Part shown: piece after piece, positions 39,602 to 47,948 of the stretch
Numbering within the stretch: position 1 is the stretch's first letter
How the letters are laid out: every line of letters starts with the position of its first letter
NCBI RefSeq assembly: GCF_900105305.1
Contig: NZ_LT629765.1
Span: 2,046,001-2,110,000, forward strand
Reading direction: 5' to 3'
Source: Corynebacterium timonense
GTDB taxonomy: Bacteria > Actinomycetota > Actinomycetes > Mycobacteriales > Mycobacteriaceae
DNA length: 64,000 nucleotides
Notes under the pieces: generated by a model
Told to the model about the DNA's origin: nothing
The model's database searches: none
What the model saw: only the letters and a program-made list of their open reading frames with translations
Translations under genes and position numbers: made by a program

Positions 39602-40882
39602 ATGAGTGAGAAAGGCCCCCTTGCCCGCCTGCGCAGCCGTGCCGCGCTGACCGCCGCTCGGCTCGCCACCACCGCCTCGCGCGCCACCGGCCGGGGGGCC
39701 GGCGGCATGATCGGCGGCCTGGTCGCCGGGGCGATCGACCCCTCCATCATGGATTCCCTCGGCGGGCGCCGCCCCGCCGCGCTGGTGACGGGCACGAACG
39801 GCAAATCCACCACGACGCGCATGCTCGCCGAGGCGCTGCGCAGCACGCACACCGTGGCCACGAACGAGGGCGGCGACAACATGGACGCCGGCATCATTTC
39901 GGCGCTCATGGCCACCCCGGACGCTACCCACATCGCGCTCGAGGTCGACGAGTTGCACGTGCCGCACGTCGCCGAGCGCCTCAAGCCGCAGGCGCTCGTG
40001 CTGCTCAACCTGTCGCGCGACCAGCTCGACCGCGTCGGCGAGATCAACAAGATCGAGCGCGCCCTGCGCGCCGCCGTGAAGGCCCACCCAGAGATGACGG
40101 TCGTGGCCAACTGCGACGACGTGCTCATCACCTCCGTCGCCTTCGACCACCCCAACGTGGTGTGGGTGGCCGCGGGCGGCGGCTGGTTGGGCGACTCGGT
40201 GACCAACCCCCGCTCCGCCGGCCACATCGTGCGCTCCGCGGACGGCGAGGACTGGTACGCCACGCAGCCGCTTGACGACGGCCGCGAGTTCCGCCGCCCC
40301 ACCCCCGCCTACTCCGTCACCGACACGCACCTGCGCACCCCGCACGGCGAGGTCGAGCTGGCACTCTCCCTGCCGGGCCGCGCCAACCGCGGCAACGCCG
40401 CCCAGGCCATCGCCGCCGCCGTCGAGGCCTTCGGTGTGCCCCTGGACAAGGCTGTCGCCGCCGCCGCGACGGTCGACGACGTCGCCGGCCGCTACTCCAC
40501 GGTCCACCTTGCCGAGCACGACATCCACCTGCTGCTGGCGAAGAACCCCGCCGGCTGGCAGGAGGCGCTCTCGATGGTTGACCGCGACGCCGACGGCCTC
40601 GTCATCGCCGTCAACGGCCAGGTCGCCGACGGTGAGGACCTGTCCTGGCTGTGGGACGTGACCTTCGAGGACTTCTCCGGCGTCTCCGTCAAGGCAGCGG
40701 GCGAGCGCGGCACCGACCTCGCGGTGCGCCTGCTCTACGCGGACATCGACCACGAGCTCATCCACGACCCCATAGACGCCATCCGCGCCTGCCCGCCCGG
40801 CCGCGTCGAGGTGCTGGCCAACTACACGGCCTTCCGCGACCTGAAGAAAGCCCTGAGCAAGCAGGAGGACTACCGTGCCTAA
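39602..40882 (+). CDS. murT: Lipid II isoglutaminyl synthase, MurT subunit (Mur ligase family)
   Basis: A 426-residue Mur ligase-like protein with P-loop TGTNGKSTTTRML (about residue 62), the central domain and a C-terminal DUF1727 domain (GVSVKAAGERGTDLAVRLLY). With GatD it amidates the D-glutamate of lipid II to isoglutamine. The zinc-ribbon cysteines found in the central domain of other MurT proteins are not present in the corresponding stretch (WVAAGGGWLGDSVTNPRSAG and onward). It overlaps gatD by 8 bases. Confidence 0.92.
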   Translation: MSEKGPLARLRSRAALTAARLATTASRATGRGAGGMIGGLVAGAIDPSIMDSLGGRRPAALVTGTNGKSTTTRMLAEALRSTHTVATNEGGDNMDAGIISALMATPDATHIALEVDELHVPHVAERLKPQALVLLNLSRDQLDRVGEINKIERALRAAVKAHPEMTVVANCDDVLITSVAFDHPNVVWVAAGGGWLGDSVTNPRSAGHIVRSADGEDWYATQPLDDGREFRRPTPAYSVTDTHLRTPHGEVELALSLPGRANRGNAAQAIAAAVEAFGVPLDKAVAAAATVDDVAGRYSTVHLAEHDIHLLLAKNPAGWQEALSMVDRDADGLVIAVNGQVADGEDLSWLWDVTFEDFSGVSVKAAGERGTDLAVRLLYADIDHELIHDPIDAIRACPPGRVEVLANYTAFRDLKKALSKQEDYRA

Positions 40883-41594
40883 CTCCCTTCGCATCGGCCT
40901 CGTTCTGCCCGACGTGCTGGGCACCTACGGCGACGACGGCAACGCCCTCGTCCTGCGCCAGCGCGCCCGCATGCGCGGCATCCGCGCCGAGATCGAACGC
41001 TTCTGCCTCAACGACGAGATCGCCCCCGACTGCGACGTCTACACCATCGGCGGGGGCGAGGACTCCGCACAGGTCATCGCCGCGGCCCGCCTCGCCGCGT
41101 CCCCGGGCCTGCAAGCAGCGGCCTCCGCCGGGCGCCCCATCTTCGCCGTCTGCGCCGGCATGCAGGTCCTCGGCCGCACCTTCACCGCCCACGGCAACAT
41201 TGTCGAGGGCATCGGGCTTATCGACGCCACCACCACCGCCATGGGCACTCGCGCCATCGGCGAAGTCGCCTCCCTGCCCACCCGCGCCGGCGCCACCGCC
41301 GAGCTCACCGAACCCCTCACCGGCTTCGAAAACCACATGGGCGGCACCGTCATCGGCCCCGACGCTCACGCCCTGGGCACCGTGAAAAACGGCGTGGGCA
41401 ACACCACCGGCGCCGCCGTGGAGGGCGTCGTGCAAGGCAGCGTCATCGCCACCTACATGCACGGCCCGGCGCTGGCCCGCAACCCCCAGCTCGCGGACCT
41501 CCTGCTCTCCCGCGCCCTCGACGTGCGCCTCGAAGAACTGGAGCCTCTCGAGCTCACGCTCATCGACCGGCTGCGCATGGAGCGCCTGCGCTAG
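40875..41594 (+). CDS. gatD: Lipid II isoglutaminyl synthase, GatD glutaminase subunit
   Basis: A 239-residue class I glutamine amidotransferase of the CobB/CobQ type with nucleophile Cys in FAVCAGMQVLG (about residue 94) and catalytic His in YMHGPAL near residue 195; FENHMGGTVI is the interface segment. It supplies ammonia to MurT. The ATG-proximal 8-base overlap with murT indicates coupled translation. Confidence 0.93.
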   Translation: MPNSLRIGLVLPDVLGTYGDDGNALVLRQRARMRGIRAEIERFCLNDEIAPDCDVYTIGGGEDSAQVIAAARLAASPGLQAAASAGRPIFAVCAGMQVLGRTFTAHGNIVEGIGLIDATTTAMGTRAIGEVASLPTRAGATAELTEPLTGFENHMGGTVIGPDAHALGTVKNGVGNTTGAAVEGVVQGSVIATYMHGPALARNPQLADLLLSRALDVRLEELEPLELTLIDRLRMERLR

Positions 41595-41631
41595 ACGCTC
41601 CCTCGCGACGGGCTGGATTGCGGCGAGGTCG

Positions 41632-42256
41632 TCGACGCCGGGTGTTCTGGTCGACCTCAACGAAAACCCGCACACAAAACCCCAGGTCACAAAACCCCGC
41701 ACCACCTTGAGGTCGACTACGCCGGCTGCCCTGGTCGACCTCAGCGAAAATCCGGAAGCAAAACCCCAGGTCGCGTGACCCGGAAATCCGTTGACGTCGA
41801 CTACGCCGGGTGTTCTGGTCGACCTCAACGAAAACCCGGACGCAAAACCCCAGGTCGCGTGACCCGGAAATCCGTTGACGTCGACTAGGCCGCGTGTTCT
41901 GGTCGACCTCAACGAAAACCCGCGCACAAAACCCCAGGTCGCGTGACCCGGAAATCCGTTGACGTCGACTAGGCCGCGTGTTCTGGTCGACCTCAACGAA
42001 AACCCGCGCACAAAACCCCAGGTCGCAAAACCCAGTAACACCTTGAGGTCGACTACGCCCACCGCCCTGGTCGACCTCAACGAAAACCCGGACGCAAAAC
42101 CCCAGGTCACAAAACCCCACAACACCTTGACGTCGACTACGCCTACCGCCCTGGTCGACCTCAACAAAAAACCGGACACAAAACCCCAGGTCGCAAAACC
42201 CCACAACACCTTGACGTCGACTACGCCTACCGCCCCGGTCGACCTCAACGACAACT
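41632..42256. repeat. Field of about eight 84-bp tandem repeats with internal hairpins
   Basis: The core GGTCGACCTCAACGAAAACC recurs with its TCGACC at 41651, 41735, 41819, 41903, 41987, 42071, 42155 and 42239, exactly 84 bases apart each time. Each unit ends with TTGAGGTCGAC or TTGACGTCGAC, then 16 nt, then GTCGACCTCAA, making an 11-bp stem at every junction. Two half-unit types alternate: one with CAAAACCCC, one with CGTGACCCGGAAATCCG. The field fills the gap between convergent gatD and recR. Open frames on both strands follow from the multiple-of-three period; I do not call it coding. Confidence 0.9.
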
Positions 42257-42270
42257 CAGACGCACGCGCC

Positions 42271-42897
42271 CTACATCTTCAACCGCCCACTTAGCGCGCG
42301 CGACAGCGTGAGCTCGTCCACGAACTCGAGGTCCCCGCCGAGCGGCATCCCGGACGCCAGCCGCGACACAGTGAGGTCCGGGAAGTCCTTGAGCAGCCGC
42401 GCGAGGTACGACGCGGTCGCTTCGCCTTCGGTGTCGGGGTCGGTGGCGAGGATGACCTCCTCGATGGTGGGCGCCTCCTGGCCGTCGACGTCGTCGAGAA
42501 CCCCGCCGATGCGCTGGAGGAGCGGGGCGATGGCGAGGTCGCGCGGGCCGACGTTGGCCAGCGGGTCGAGCGCCCCGCCGAGGACGTGGTAGCGCCCGCG
42601 GTATTCGCCGGTGCGCTCGATGACCTGGATGTCTTTCGCGTCTTCGACGACGCACACGAGGCCGCGCTCGCGCCCGGAGTCGGCGCAGATCCGGCAGACA
42701 TCGTCGCGCGAGACGTTGTTGCAGATGCGGCAGAAGGTCACGCCGTCGCGCACCGCGACGAGGGCGGCAGCAAGCCTATCGACGTCCTCGGGGTCCGTCT
42801 TCAACAGGTGGAAGGCGATCCGCTGGGCGCTTTTCGGCCCGACCCCGGGCAGCCGGGATAACTCGTCGATAAGGTCTTGCAGCGGTCCTTCAAACAT
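42271..42897 (-). CDS. recR: Recombination mediator RecR
   Basis: A 208-residue protein with N-terminal HhH ([20 protein letters not shown]), a C4 zinc finger ([16 protein letters not shown], residues about 57-72) and a TOPRIM domain ([29 protein letters not shown]). It works with RecF/RecO in loading RecA at gaps. It is the last gene of the ybaB-recR pair on the minus strand. AAGGAAGG precedes the ATG. Confidence 0.96.
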   Translation of the reverse strand: MFEGPLQDLIDELSRLPGVGPKSAQRIAFHLLKTDPEDVDRLAAALVAVRDGVTFCRICNNVSRDDVCRICADSGRERGLVCVVEDAKDIQVIERTGEYRGRYHVLGGALDPLANVGPRDLAIAPLLQRIGGVLDDVDGQEAPTIEEVILATDPDTEGEATASYLARLLKDFPDLTVSRLASGMPLGGDLEFVDELTLSRALSGRLKM

Positions 42898-42920
42898 TCG
42901 TGTGCCTTCCTTCGAACGTG

Positions 42921-42948
42921 GAAAAGCCCGGCCGGAAGCGGCCGGGCT
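42921..42948 (-). terminator. Terminator-like hairpin between ybaB and recR
   Basis: Perfect 10-bp stem AGCCCGGCCG (42925-42934) with CGGCCGGGCT (42939-42948), 4-nt loop. On the minus strand it is followed by TTTTCC, so it may attenuate read-through from ybaB into recR. Confidence 0.7.
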
Positions 42949-42961
42949 GGTGCGCGTAGCG

Positions 42962-43312
42962 CTAGATGATGCCGCCGAAGGGGATCTCGCCCGGCGCGGG
43001 CTGCTGCGGGTTGGTCAGCGGGCCGATCTTTTCCTGCGCGAGCTGGCCAGCCTTCGTGTGCGCGTCGCGGTAAGCGGCGAGGATGAGGTCCTGGAGGGTC
43101 TCCACATCCTCGGGGTCGACGGCCTCCGGCTTGATGGTCAGGTCGGTGATCTCGGCGCCGCCGGTCATGGTGACGGTGACGAGCTCGCCGCCGGCGGTGC
43201 CGGTGACGGTTGCGGAGAGGAGCTCCTCCTGCGCCTTCTGCAGCGCGGCCTGCACCTCGGCGGCCTGGCGCATCAATTCCTGCATATCCGCGGGCATATT
43301 CGGGGTGGTCAT
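42962..43312 (-). CDS. YbaB/EbfC-family nucleoid-associated protein
   Basis: A 116-residue protein starting [20 protein letters not shown] with the long N-terminal helix, the central beta strands ([20 protein letters not shown]) and a proline-rich tail. It binds DNA as a dimer. It stands between dnaX and recR, the standard dnaX-ybaB-recR order. The start is chosen by family length; the longer frame to 43459 has no support. Confidence 0.92.
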   Translation of the reverse strand: MTTPNMPADMQELMRQAAEVQAALQKAQEELLSATVTGTAGGELVTVTMTGGAEITDLTIKPEAVDPEDVETLQDLILAAYRDAHTKAGQLAQEKIGPLTNPQQPAPGEIPFGGII

Positions 43313-43382
43313 AGCAGCTAGTGGCCTTTCTTCGTTGACCGTTGACGTTCGCCGACCATTGTAGCGGGCAGCGGGACGCGCC

Positions 43383-45356
43383 TCAGAGCGGCTTTGCTCC
43401 CAATTCGGTGGCAAGGAGGTCCATCGCGACCGCAGTCGCGTCTCGACGGTCCCGCTCACCTTCCTCCTGAGCCTGGTCTGCCATGGCTCGCTCCTCGTCC
43501 TCCTGGGTGTACTCCTCGGGCGGGGGCGGCGGCTCGTACTCTTCCTCCGCGGGCTCGGGCGGAAGCGGGATCTCTTCCGCCTCGCGGTGCTCCCGCCGGG
43601 CGGCTCGCTTACTGGCGGCGGCCGCGGCGGCGCGCCAGTCGTTGGCAGCGGGAGGGGCCGGCGCAGGGTCCTCGGGCTCGGGCTCGGGCTCGGACTTCTC
43701 CTGGGGTGTGGAGCGCGGGTTCCACACCTGGCGCGGCGGGGCCTCGGCCTTCACGCCCGCCTTGGCGGGGTCGGTGCCCACGACGCAGCGCACCTGGATC
43801 GTGGCCTCGAGGTGCTCGGAGAAGATGGACGCGATGTCGCGGTTGTGCTCGGGGGCGTTGATCCGCTGCGCGAGCGCGCCGGTGTTGTGGCCGATCACGA
43901 GGGTGTCGTCGTCGAAGCCGAGGGGCGTGGCCTCGGTGAGCATAATCTCGGCGGTTTTGTTGCGCGCACCAACGGACTGTCGCAGGGCGGTCCACTCGCG
44001 CCGCACCTTCTCCAGCAGGCCGCCAGTATCGGGCTGGCTGGCCGACGGCTCCGGGCGCGCGGGCTCCGGGGGAGCAGACGGCTCGGGCGCCTGTCGCGGG
44101 GCGGGCGTCGACGAGCTGCGCACGTCGCGCTGGGCTGCTGCCGCCGCCGCAGCTGCGGCGGCCGCGGCGCCCGTGCGGCCCTGGGTCACCGGCGCGGGAG
44201 AGTCGGGCGCGAGGGTCGGCTCCGCGGTCGGCTCCTTCGGGCCCTGGACCTCCGCGGCAACGTCGGGGGTGGTGATGAGGTGGGCCATCATGATCTCGAG
44301 GAGCAGCCGGGGGCTCGTGGCGCCGCGCAGTGAGGACACGCGGTCGTTGACCTGGGAGGCAAGCTCCGCGAGCTCGTGGCCGCTGAAGCGCTCGGCCTGC
44401 TCGCGCAGGATCTCGGCGCGGTCGGCGGGGGCGTTGACGAGGCCTTGGGAGATCGCGTCGGGGACGGTGCGCAGCATCATCAGGTCGCGCAGGCGATCCA
44501 GCAGGTCGAGGGCGAACTTGCGGGGCTCGTGGCCGGCCTCGATGATCTGGTCGACGGTGCGGAACATCAGGGAGGCGTCGCGGGTGGCCAGGGCGTCCAC
44601 GATGGCGTCGACAAGCGTGAGGTCCGTGACCCCGAGGAGGGGAAGCGCGGCCTCGTACGTGAGGCCCTCGGGGCCGGCCCCCGAGAGCAGCTGGTCGAGG
44701 ATCGAGAGCGTATCGCGCGGCGAGCCGCCGCCGGCGCGGATGACCAGCGGGTAGACGCTCTCCTCGACGTGGGCGCCTTCCTCGGCGACGACGCGGGTGA
44801 GCAACCCGTGCATCGCCTGCGGGGTGAGCAGGCGGAACGGGTAGTTGTGAGTGCGCGAGCGGATCGTGCCCAGCATCTTTTCCGGCTCGGTGGTGGCGAA
44901 GATGAAGATGAGGTGCTCCGGCGGCTCCTCCACGATCTTGAGCAGCGCGTTGTTGCCCACCTTCGAAATCATGTGGGCCTCGTCGATGATGAACACGCGG
45001 TAGCGGAACTCGGCCGGGGCGAACATGGCGCGCTCGCGCAGCTCGCGCATCTCGTCGACACCGCCGTTCGACGCCGCGTCCAGCTCCATCACGTCGAGGT
45101 TGCCCGCCCCGCCCGGCGCGAGCGAGACGCAGGAGGCGCACTCCCCGCACGGGGTCGAGGTGGGGCCGTGGACGCAGTTGAGGGAGCGCGCGAGGATGCG
45201 CGCCGAGGAAGTCTTACCGCACCCGCGCGGGCCCGAAAACAGGTAGGCGTGGTTAATCCGGCCGTTGTCCAACGCGGCGGACAAAGGGCGCGTGACCTGC
45301 TCTTGGCCGATCACTTCGCCGAAGCTTGCGGGGCGATACTTCCTGTACAAAGCCAC
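43383..45356 (-). CDS. dnaX: DNA polymerase III subunit gamma/tau
   Basis: A 657-residue clamp-loader ATPase. Walker A is GPRGCGKTSSARIL, four zinc-binding cysteines lie in the CVHGPTSTPCGECASC stretch, Walker B is VFIIDEAHM and the sensor is FIFATTEP. Residues about 375-450 are an alanine/proline-rich linker and the C-terminus is acidic and proline-rich. The GTG at 45356 gives VALYRKYRP, the normal family start, and has TAAGCT 7 nt upstream. No A-rich slippery site is seen, so a frameshifted gamma form is not predicted. Confidence 0.95.
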   Translation of the reverse strand: MALYRKYRPASFGEVIGQEQVTRPLSAALDNGRINHAYLFSGPRGCGKTSSARILARSLNCVHGPTSTPCGECASCVSLAPGGAGNLDVMELDAASNGGVDEMRELRERAMFAPAEFRYRVFIIDEAHMISKVGNNALLKIVEEPPEHLIFIFATTEPEKMLGTIRSRTHNYPFRLLTPQAMHGLLTRVVAEEGAHVEESVYPLVIRAGGGSPRDTLSILDQLLSGAGPEGLTYEAALPLLGVTDLTLVDAIVDALATRDASLMFRTVDQIIEAGHEPRKFALDLLDRLRDLMMLRTVPDAISQGLVNAPADRAEILREQAERFSGHELAELASQVNDRVSSLRGATSPRLLLEIMMAHLITTPDVAAEVQGPKEPTAEPTLAPDSPAPVTQGRTGAAAAAAAAAAAAQRDVRSSSTPAPRQAPEPSAPPEPARPEPSASQPDTGGLLEKVRREWTALRQSVGARNKTAEIMLTEATPLGFDDDTLVIGHNTGALAQRINAPEHNRDIASIFSEHLEATIQVRCVVGTDPAKAGVKAEAPPRQVWNPRSTPQEKSEPEPEPEDPAPAPPAANDWRAAAAAASKRAARREHREAEEIPLPPEPAEEEYEPPPPPEEYTQEDEERAMADQAQEEGERDRRDATAVAMDLLATELGAKPL

Positions 45357-45363
45357 GGCGACA

Positions 45364-45369
45364 AGCTTA
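45364..45369 (-). promoter_or_regulatory. -10 hexamer TAAGCT of dnaX (leaderless)
   Basis: On the minus strand TAAGCT plus 7 nt precedes GTG at 45356, supporting this start over the ATG at 45386. Confidence 0.6.
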
Positions 45370-45412
45370 GTCCATCGCCCGGACACGACTTACGGGTACA
45401 TGAAGTGCGCCG

Positions 45413-46012
45413 CTAGCTTGCTTCTGCAGCACGGATGAGCTCTTCCACAAGCTTTGGCACCGCCGTACTGGGAGCGGGGCCGATCTCATTCCAGTTAGCT
45501 GTGCTGACGTTGCGGGACGCCGTTTCATACTCTTTCACTGGAAAATCGGCGGCGAGGTGTTTATCCGACCCCGCTTGGAGCGCTCCATGTTCGCGAAGCC
45601 CGGCGGTAAGAGCGCCGACCTCCATTTCACGCCCCCGAATATCCGCAAAATGGGCGAGTAGCCACACCTCGAAGCACCGATTCGACACTGCAAACAAGCA
45701 CTTTGTGCCGCCCGTGGTGCTCTTGCGCGCTTTATTGAATCCTTGCTGAAACTGCTGCGGGCTCGAGTCATCGACGTCGACAACAAAGCAGACTCGGTCG
45801 TACGGGGCAGCCTTGTCGTTGGCCATGTTATACCTAACTTTGTCAACGATTTTTTCGGGTGAGTGCGGTTCGACAACGAGGTTCACACCGGGGATTCGAA
45901 ACGTGCTTTTTAGACGTTTGAAGTAATCGAGCTCGGTAGCCTGACCTTGCACCACTATGAGGTACGACGGCTGTGTAGGACGGCTTCCCTTGGGCCTTCT
46001 CCTTTTCCGCAT
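45413..46012 (-). CDS. rloB: RloB-like protein (TOPRIM-like), partner of an AAA ATPase
   Basis: A 199-residue protein with a basic start (MRKRRRPKGSRPTQPS), then LIVVQGQATELDYFKRLK and later VCFVVDVDDSS. This is the RloB pattern, where an E-G-x-x-TE motif and a D-x-D resemble a TOPRIM active site. Here the first acidic residue is Gln22. RloA/RloB pairs are accessory genes often found beside restriction-modification and other defence genes. It begins 3 bases after the RloA stop. The local base composition is visibly less G+C-rich than dnaX and aspT, suggesting horizontal gain. Confidence 0.75.
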   Translation of the reverse strand: MRKRRRPKGSRPTQPSYLIVVQGQATELDYFKRLKSTFRIPGVNLVVEPHSPEKIVDKVRYNMANDKAAPYDRVCFVVDVDDSSPQQFQQGFNKARKSTTGGTKCLFAVSNRCFEVWLLAHFADIRGREMEVGALTAGLREHGALQAGSDKHLAADFPVKEYETASRNVSTANWNEIGPAPSTAVPKLVEELIRAAEAS

Positions 46013-46015
46013 ATG

Positions 46016-47341
46016 CTACTGCCCCCTTGCTTCACTTGTGCCGTACTTACGCCGCAGCGCAGCGAGGGCCTCCACGAGCTCACTGCTGCCAGGGATGGGT
46101 ACGGCCCCATAGACTCCCTGGAGGTAGCGCTTCTCGACGTTATGGGCCTCGCGCACAGCAAACTCGTCAAGCGCGACAAGCTCCGAGCGGGATTCGCTCT
46201 TGGTGGCAAACCACACTTCGCCGTGGTGGAGGGCGGCCTGTGGGTGTCGGCCGATGAGCGAGGTGTCATGCGAACCGAAAAGTAGTTGGGCGCCGAGGGG
46301 GTTAAGGTCGGAATTATCGAAGTAGGAGACAAGCTCACGCACGAGCAGCGGGTGGAGTGAGGAATCGATCTCGTCGATAGCCAGCACACCGCCGACCGCC
46401 AGCGCGAACAGCGCTGGTACGGCGAGATCAAGCCACGTGCGTGTGCCCAGGGATTCGTCCGCCTCATCAAGGTAGAAACTCTGGTCGCATCCGTGATGCT
46501 CGAAGCGGAGGTACTGCAAATACTCGATAATGTCGTCCGCCTTCACCACCTCTGCGTCACGGGAGTCGCCGCCACCCTGCAACAGCTCCTGAATACGCCG
46601 CACCTCCGGAGGCACTTCGGCTTCTTCAATGCCCACGTCACGCACGCCAACATCCGCGACGCGGATGACCGTCTTCACAACTCCCAGCCAGTGGGGGTCG
46701 CGGTGGGCAAGCTCGATGAGCCATTGGTGCCCGTTGTGACGATCGTTCTCCCCCGTGATCAGGGGCAGCATCCTTCCCCACCAGTCGATGGCCGCCGCGT
46801 GTCTCCCCGGATTTTTAACCGTGGCCCACGCGGAAAACACGAGCGACCAGCTGCGCAGAAACTGCTCAATGTTTTCCTTCGCGGCTTGGTGCAGGCCCGC
46901 GCGCTGGCCGAAGGTAATCTCGTTGCGCTCGCGGTTGAAGATGCTGCTGAACCTTCCCCGTTCGTTGGCGTCAAGGCTCTCCGAGACAACTCCGCCGTTG
47001 TCCACGACCAGGATCCAGCGGTACCTGACATCATTGGCCACGTACTCGACATCGAATCGGGTCGGGCTCGCCTGCTGCAGCATGTGGGGATCACGCAACC
47101 GCCGTACGTGAGCTTCGCTGGTGAGCGAATGGATGATGGCGGTGCGCAGCAGGGACAGCGGCAGGAGGATGTTCGATTTTCCAGACGCGTTAGGGCCGAA
47201 GATGCCCGCCCTGCGCCAGGTGTTCTCAGTCCAGGATTCGCCTTTGCGGGGACGCAGCGTCTTAAAGCTGCGGCGCTGCATGTCGAGGACAGCCTCCTTG
47301 CCGAAAGAGCGGTAATTCTCGACCGCCAGAGAGAGCAACAT
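46016..47341 (-). CDS. rloA: RloA-like AAA ATPase (ABC/OLD-type, AAA_15/AAA_21)
   Basis: A 441-residue ATPase beginning MLLSLAVENYRSFGKEAVLD, the typical start of RecF/OLD-like ABC ATPases. Walker A is GIFGPNASGKSNIL and the late region has VGGVLAIDEIDSSLHPLLVREL (Walker B with adjacent Glu) and LLFGSHDTSLIG (H-loop). The coiled region between is reduced. It probably uses ATP to control the RloB effector. TACCAT lies 6 nt before the ATG at 47341; the longer frame is out of place over its neighbour. It was inserted between conserved dnaX and the aspT group. Confidence 0.8.
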   Translation of the reverse strand: MLLSLAVENYRSFGKEAVLDMQRRSFKTLRPRKGESWTENTWRRAGIFGPNASGKSNILLPLSLLRTAIIHSLTSEAHVRRLRDPHMLQQASPTRFDVEYVANDVRYRWILVVDNGGVVSESLDANERGRFSSIFNRERNEITFGQRAGLHQAAKENIEQFLRSWSLVFSAWATVKNPGRHAAAIDWWGRMLPLITGENDRHNGHQWLIELAHRDPHWLGVVKTVIRVADVGVRDVGIEEAEVPPEVRRIQELLQGGGDSRDAEVVKADDIIEYLQYLRFEHHGCDQSFYLDEADESLGTRTWLDLAVPALFALAVGGVLAIDEIDSSLHPLLVRELVSYFDNSDLNPLGAQLLFGSHDTSLIGRHPQAALHHGEVWFATKSESRSELVALDEFAVREAHNVEKRYLQGVYGAVPIPGSSELVEALAALRRKYGTSEARGQ

Positions 47342-47347
47342 GGCTCG

Positions 47348-47353
47348 ATGGTA
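47348..47353 (-). promoter_or_regulatory. -10 hexamer TACCAT of rloA (near-leaderless)
   Basis: TACCAT on the minus strand is 6 nt before the ATG at 47341, giving the rloAB pair its own promoter. Confidence 0.45.
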
Positions 47354-47402
47354 CATTTCGCGCGGAGATCCTGCACAAGAAGTGCAAAATGCGCTCGTAA
47401 AA

Positions 47403-47948
47403 TTACTCCCCGCGATACCAGTCCCCCACCCGCACGCCGCGGCGGCGCAGGCGGCGCTCCAGCACGGCCGCGCCCTGGGCGGCGGCAATCTGGCGCTCCT
47501 CCTCCGTCAGGGCCACGAGCTCGAGCAGCAGCGTGAGCTGGCCCGGCTCGGTGTAGGTGGGGGTGCCGCGCTCGAAAAGCTGGGGCTCGCGCAAAAAGCC
47601 GTGGCGCACCGTCGGCTCCCCCGCCACGGCGAGGTCGTCGATGAGGCCCTCCAGCAGCACGCCGGGCTGGGCGGCAAGCCCCTTATCCACCAGCTCGCGC
47701 GCGGCGGCGGCGACGGCCCTGGACTGCACGAACGGCGGCTGCGCGGCGGCGCACACCAGCTCGCAGCGCACCGCGGTGGACGGGTCGGAGTCGAGCGTCA
47801 GCCCGGTGTCGACGCCGCTGAAGCCCACCGTCATCGCCGCCGGCCGGCCCGCGAGGGTGGCCGAGGCGGTGGGGGTGGCGTCGATAAGCGAAAGGCTGAA
47901 GCCCTCGCCGAGCGAGGCGAGCCATGCGACGGCCTCGTCGCCCGTCAC
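47403..47948 (-). CDS. Hypothetical protein downstream of aspT
   Basis: A 181-residue soluble protein of mixed alpha/beta appearance (MTGDEAVAWLASLGEGFSLS start; VALTEEERQIAAAQGAAVLE near the C-terminus). I do not recognise a domain. Its GTG start is the codon immediately after the aspT TAA and in the same frame, so it may be translated by re-initiation. The repeated co-location with aspT suggests conservation in the genus, but no function can be given. Confidence 0.7.
   Translation of the reverse strand: MTGDEAVAWLASLGEGFSLSLIDATPTASATLAGRPAAMTVGFSGVDTGLTLDSDPSTAVRCELVCAAAQPPFVQSRAVAAAARELVDKGLAAQPGVLLEGLIDDLAVAGEPTVRHGFLREPQLFERGTPTYTEPGQLTLLLELVALTEEERQIAAAQGAAVLERRLRRRGVRVGDWYRGE

Noticed and set aside
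40758..42254. Long minus-strand frame through gatD and the 84-bp repeats giving a 28-residue repeat protein
   Set aside because: Three frames are equally open because 84 is a multiple of three. It overlaps gatD antisense, and I see no ribosome-binding site or codon bias. Not called as coding, though proteomics could test it.
41632..42256. CRISPR array
   Set aside because: There is no constant-repeat/unique-spacer pattern; the whole 84-bp unit is conserved and no cas genes are near.
43383..45356. Programmed frameshift for a gamma form of DnaX
   Set aside because: No A-rich slippery heptamer is visible on the coding strand.
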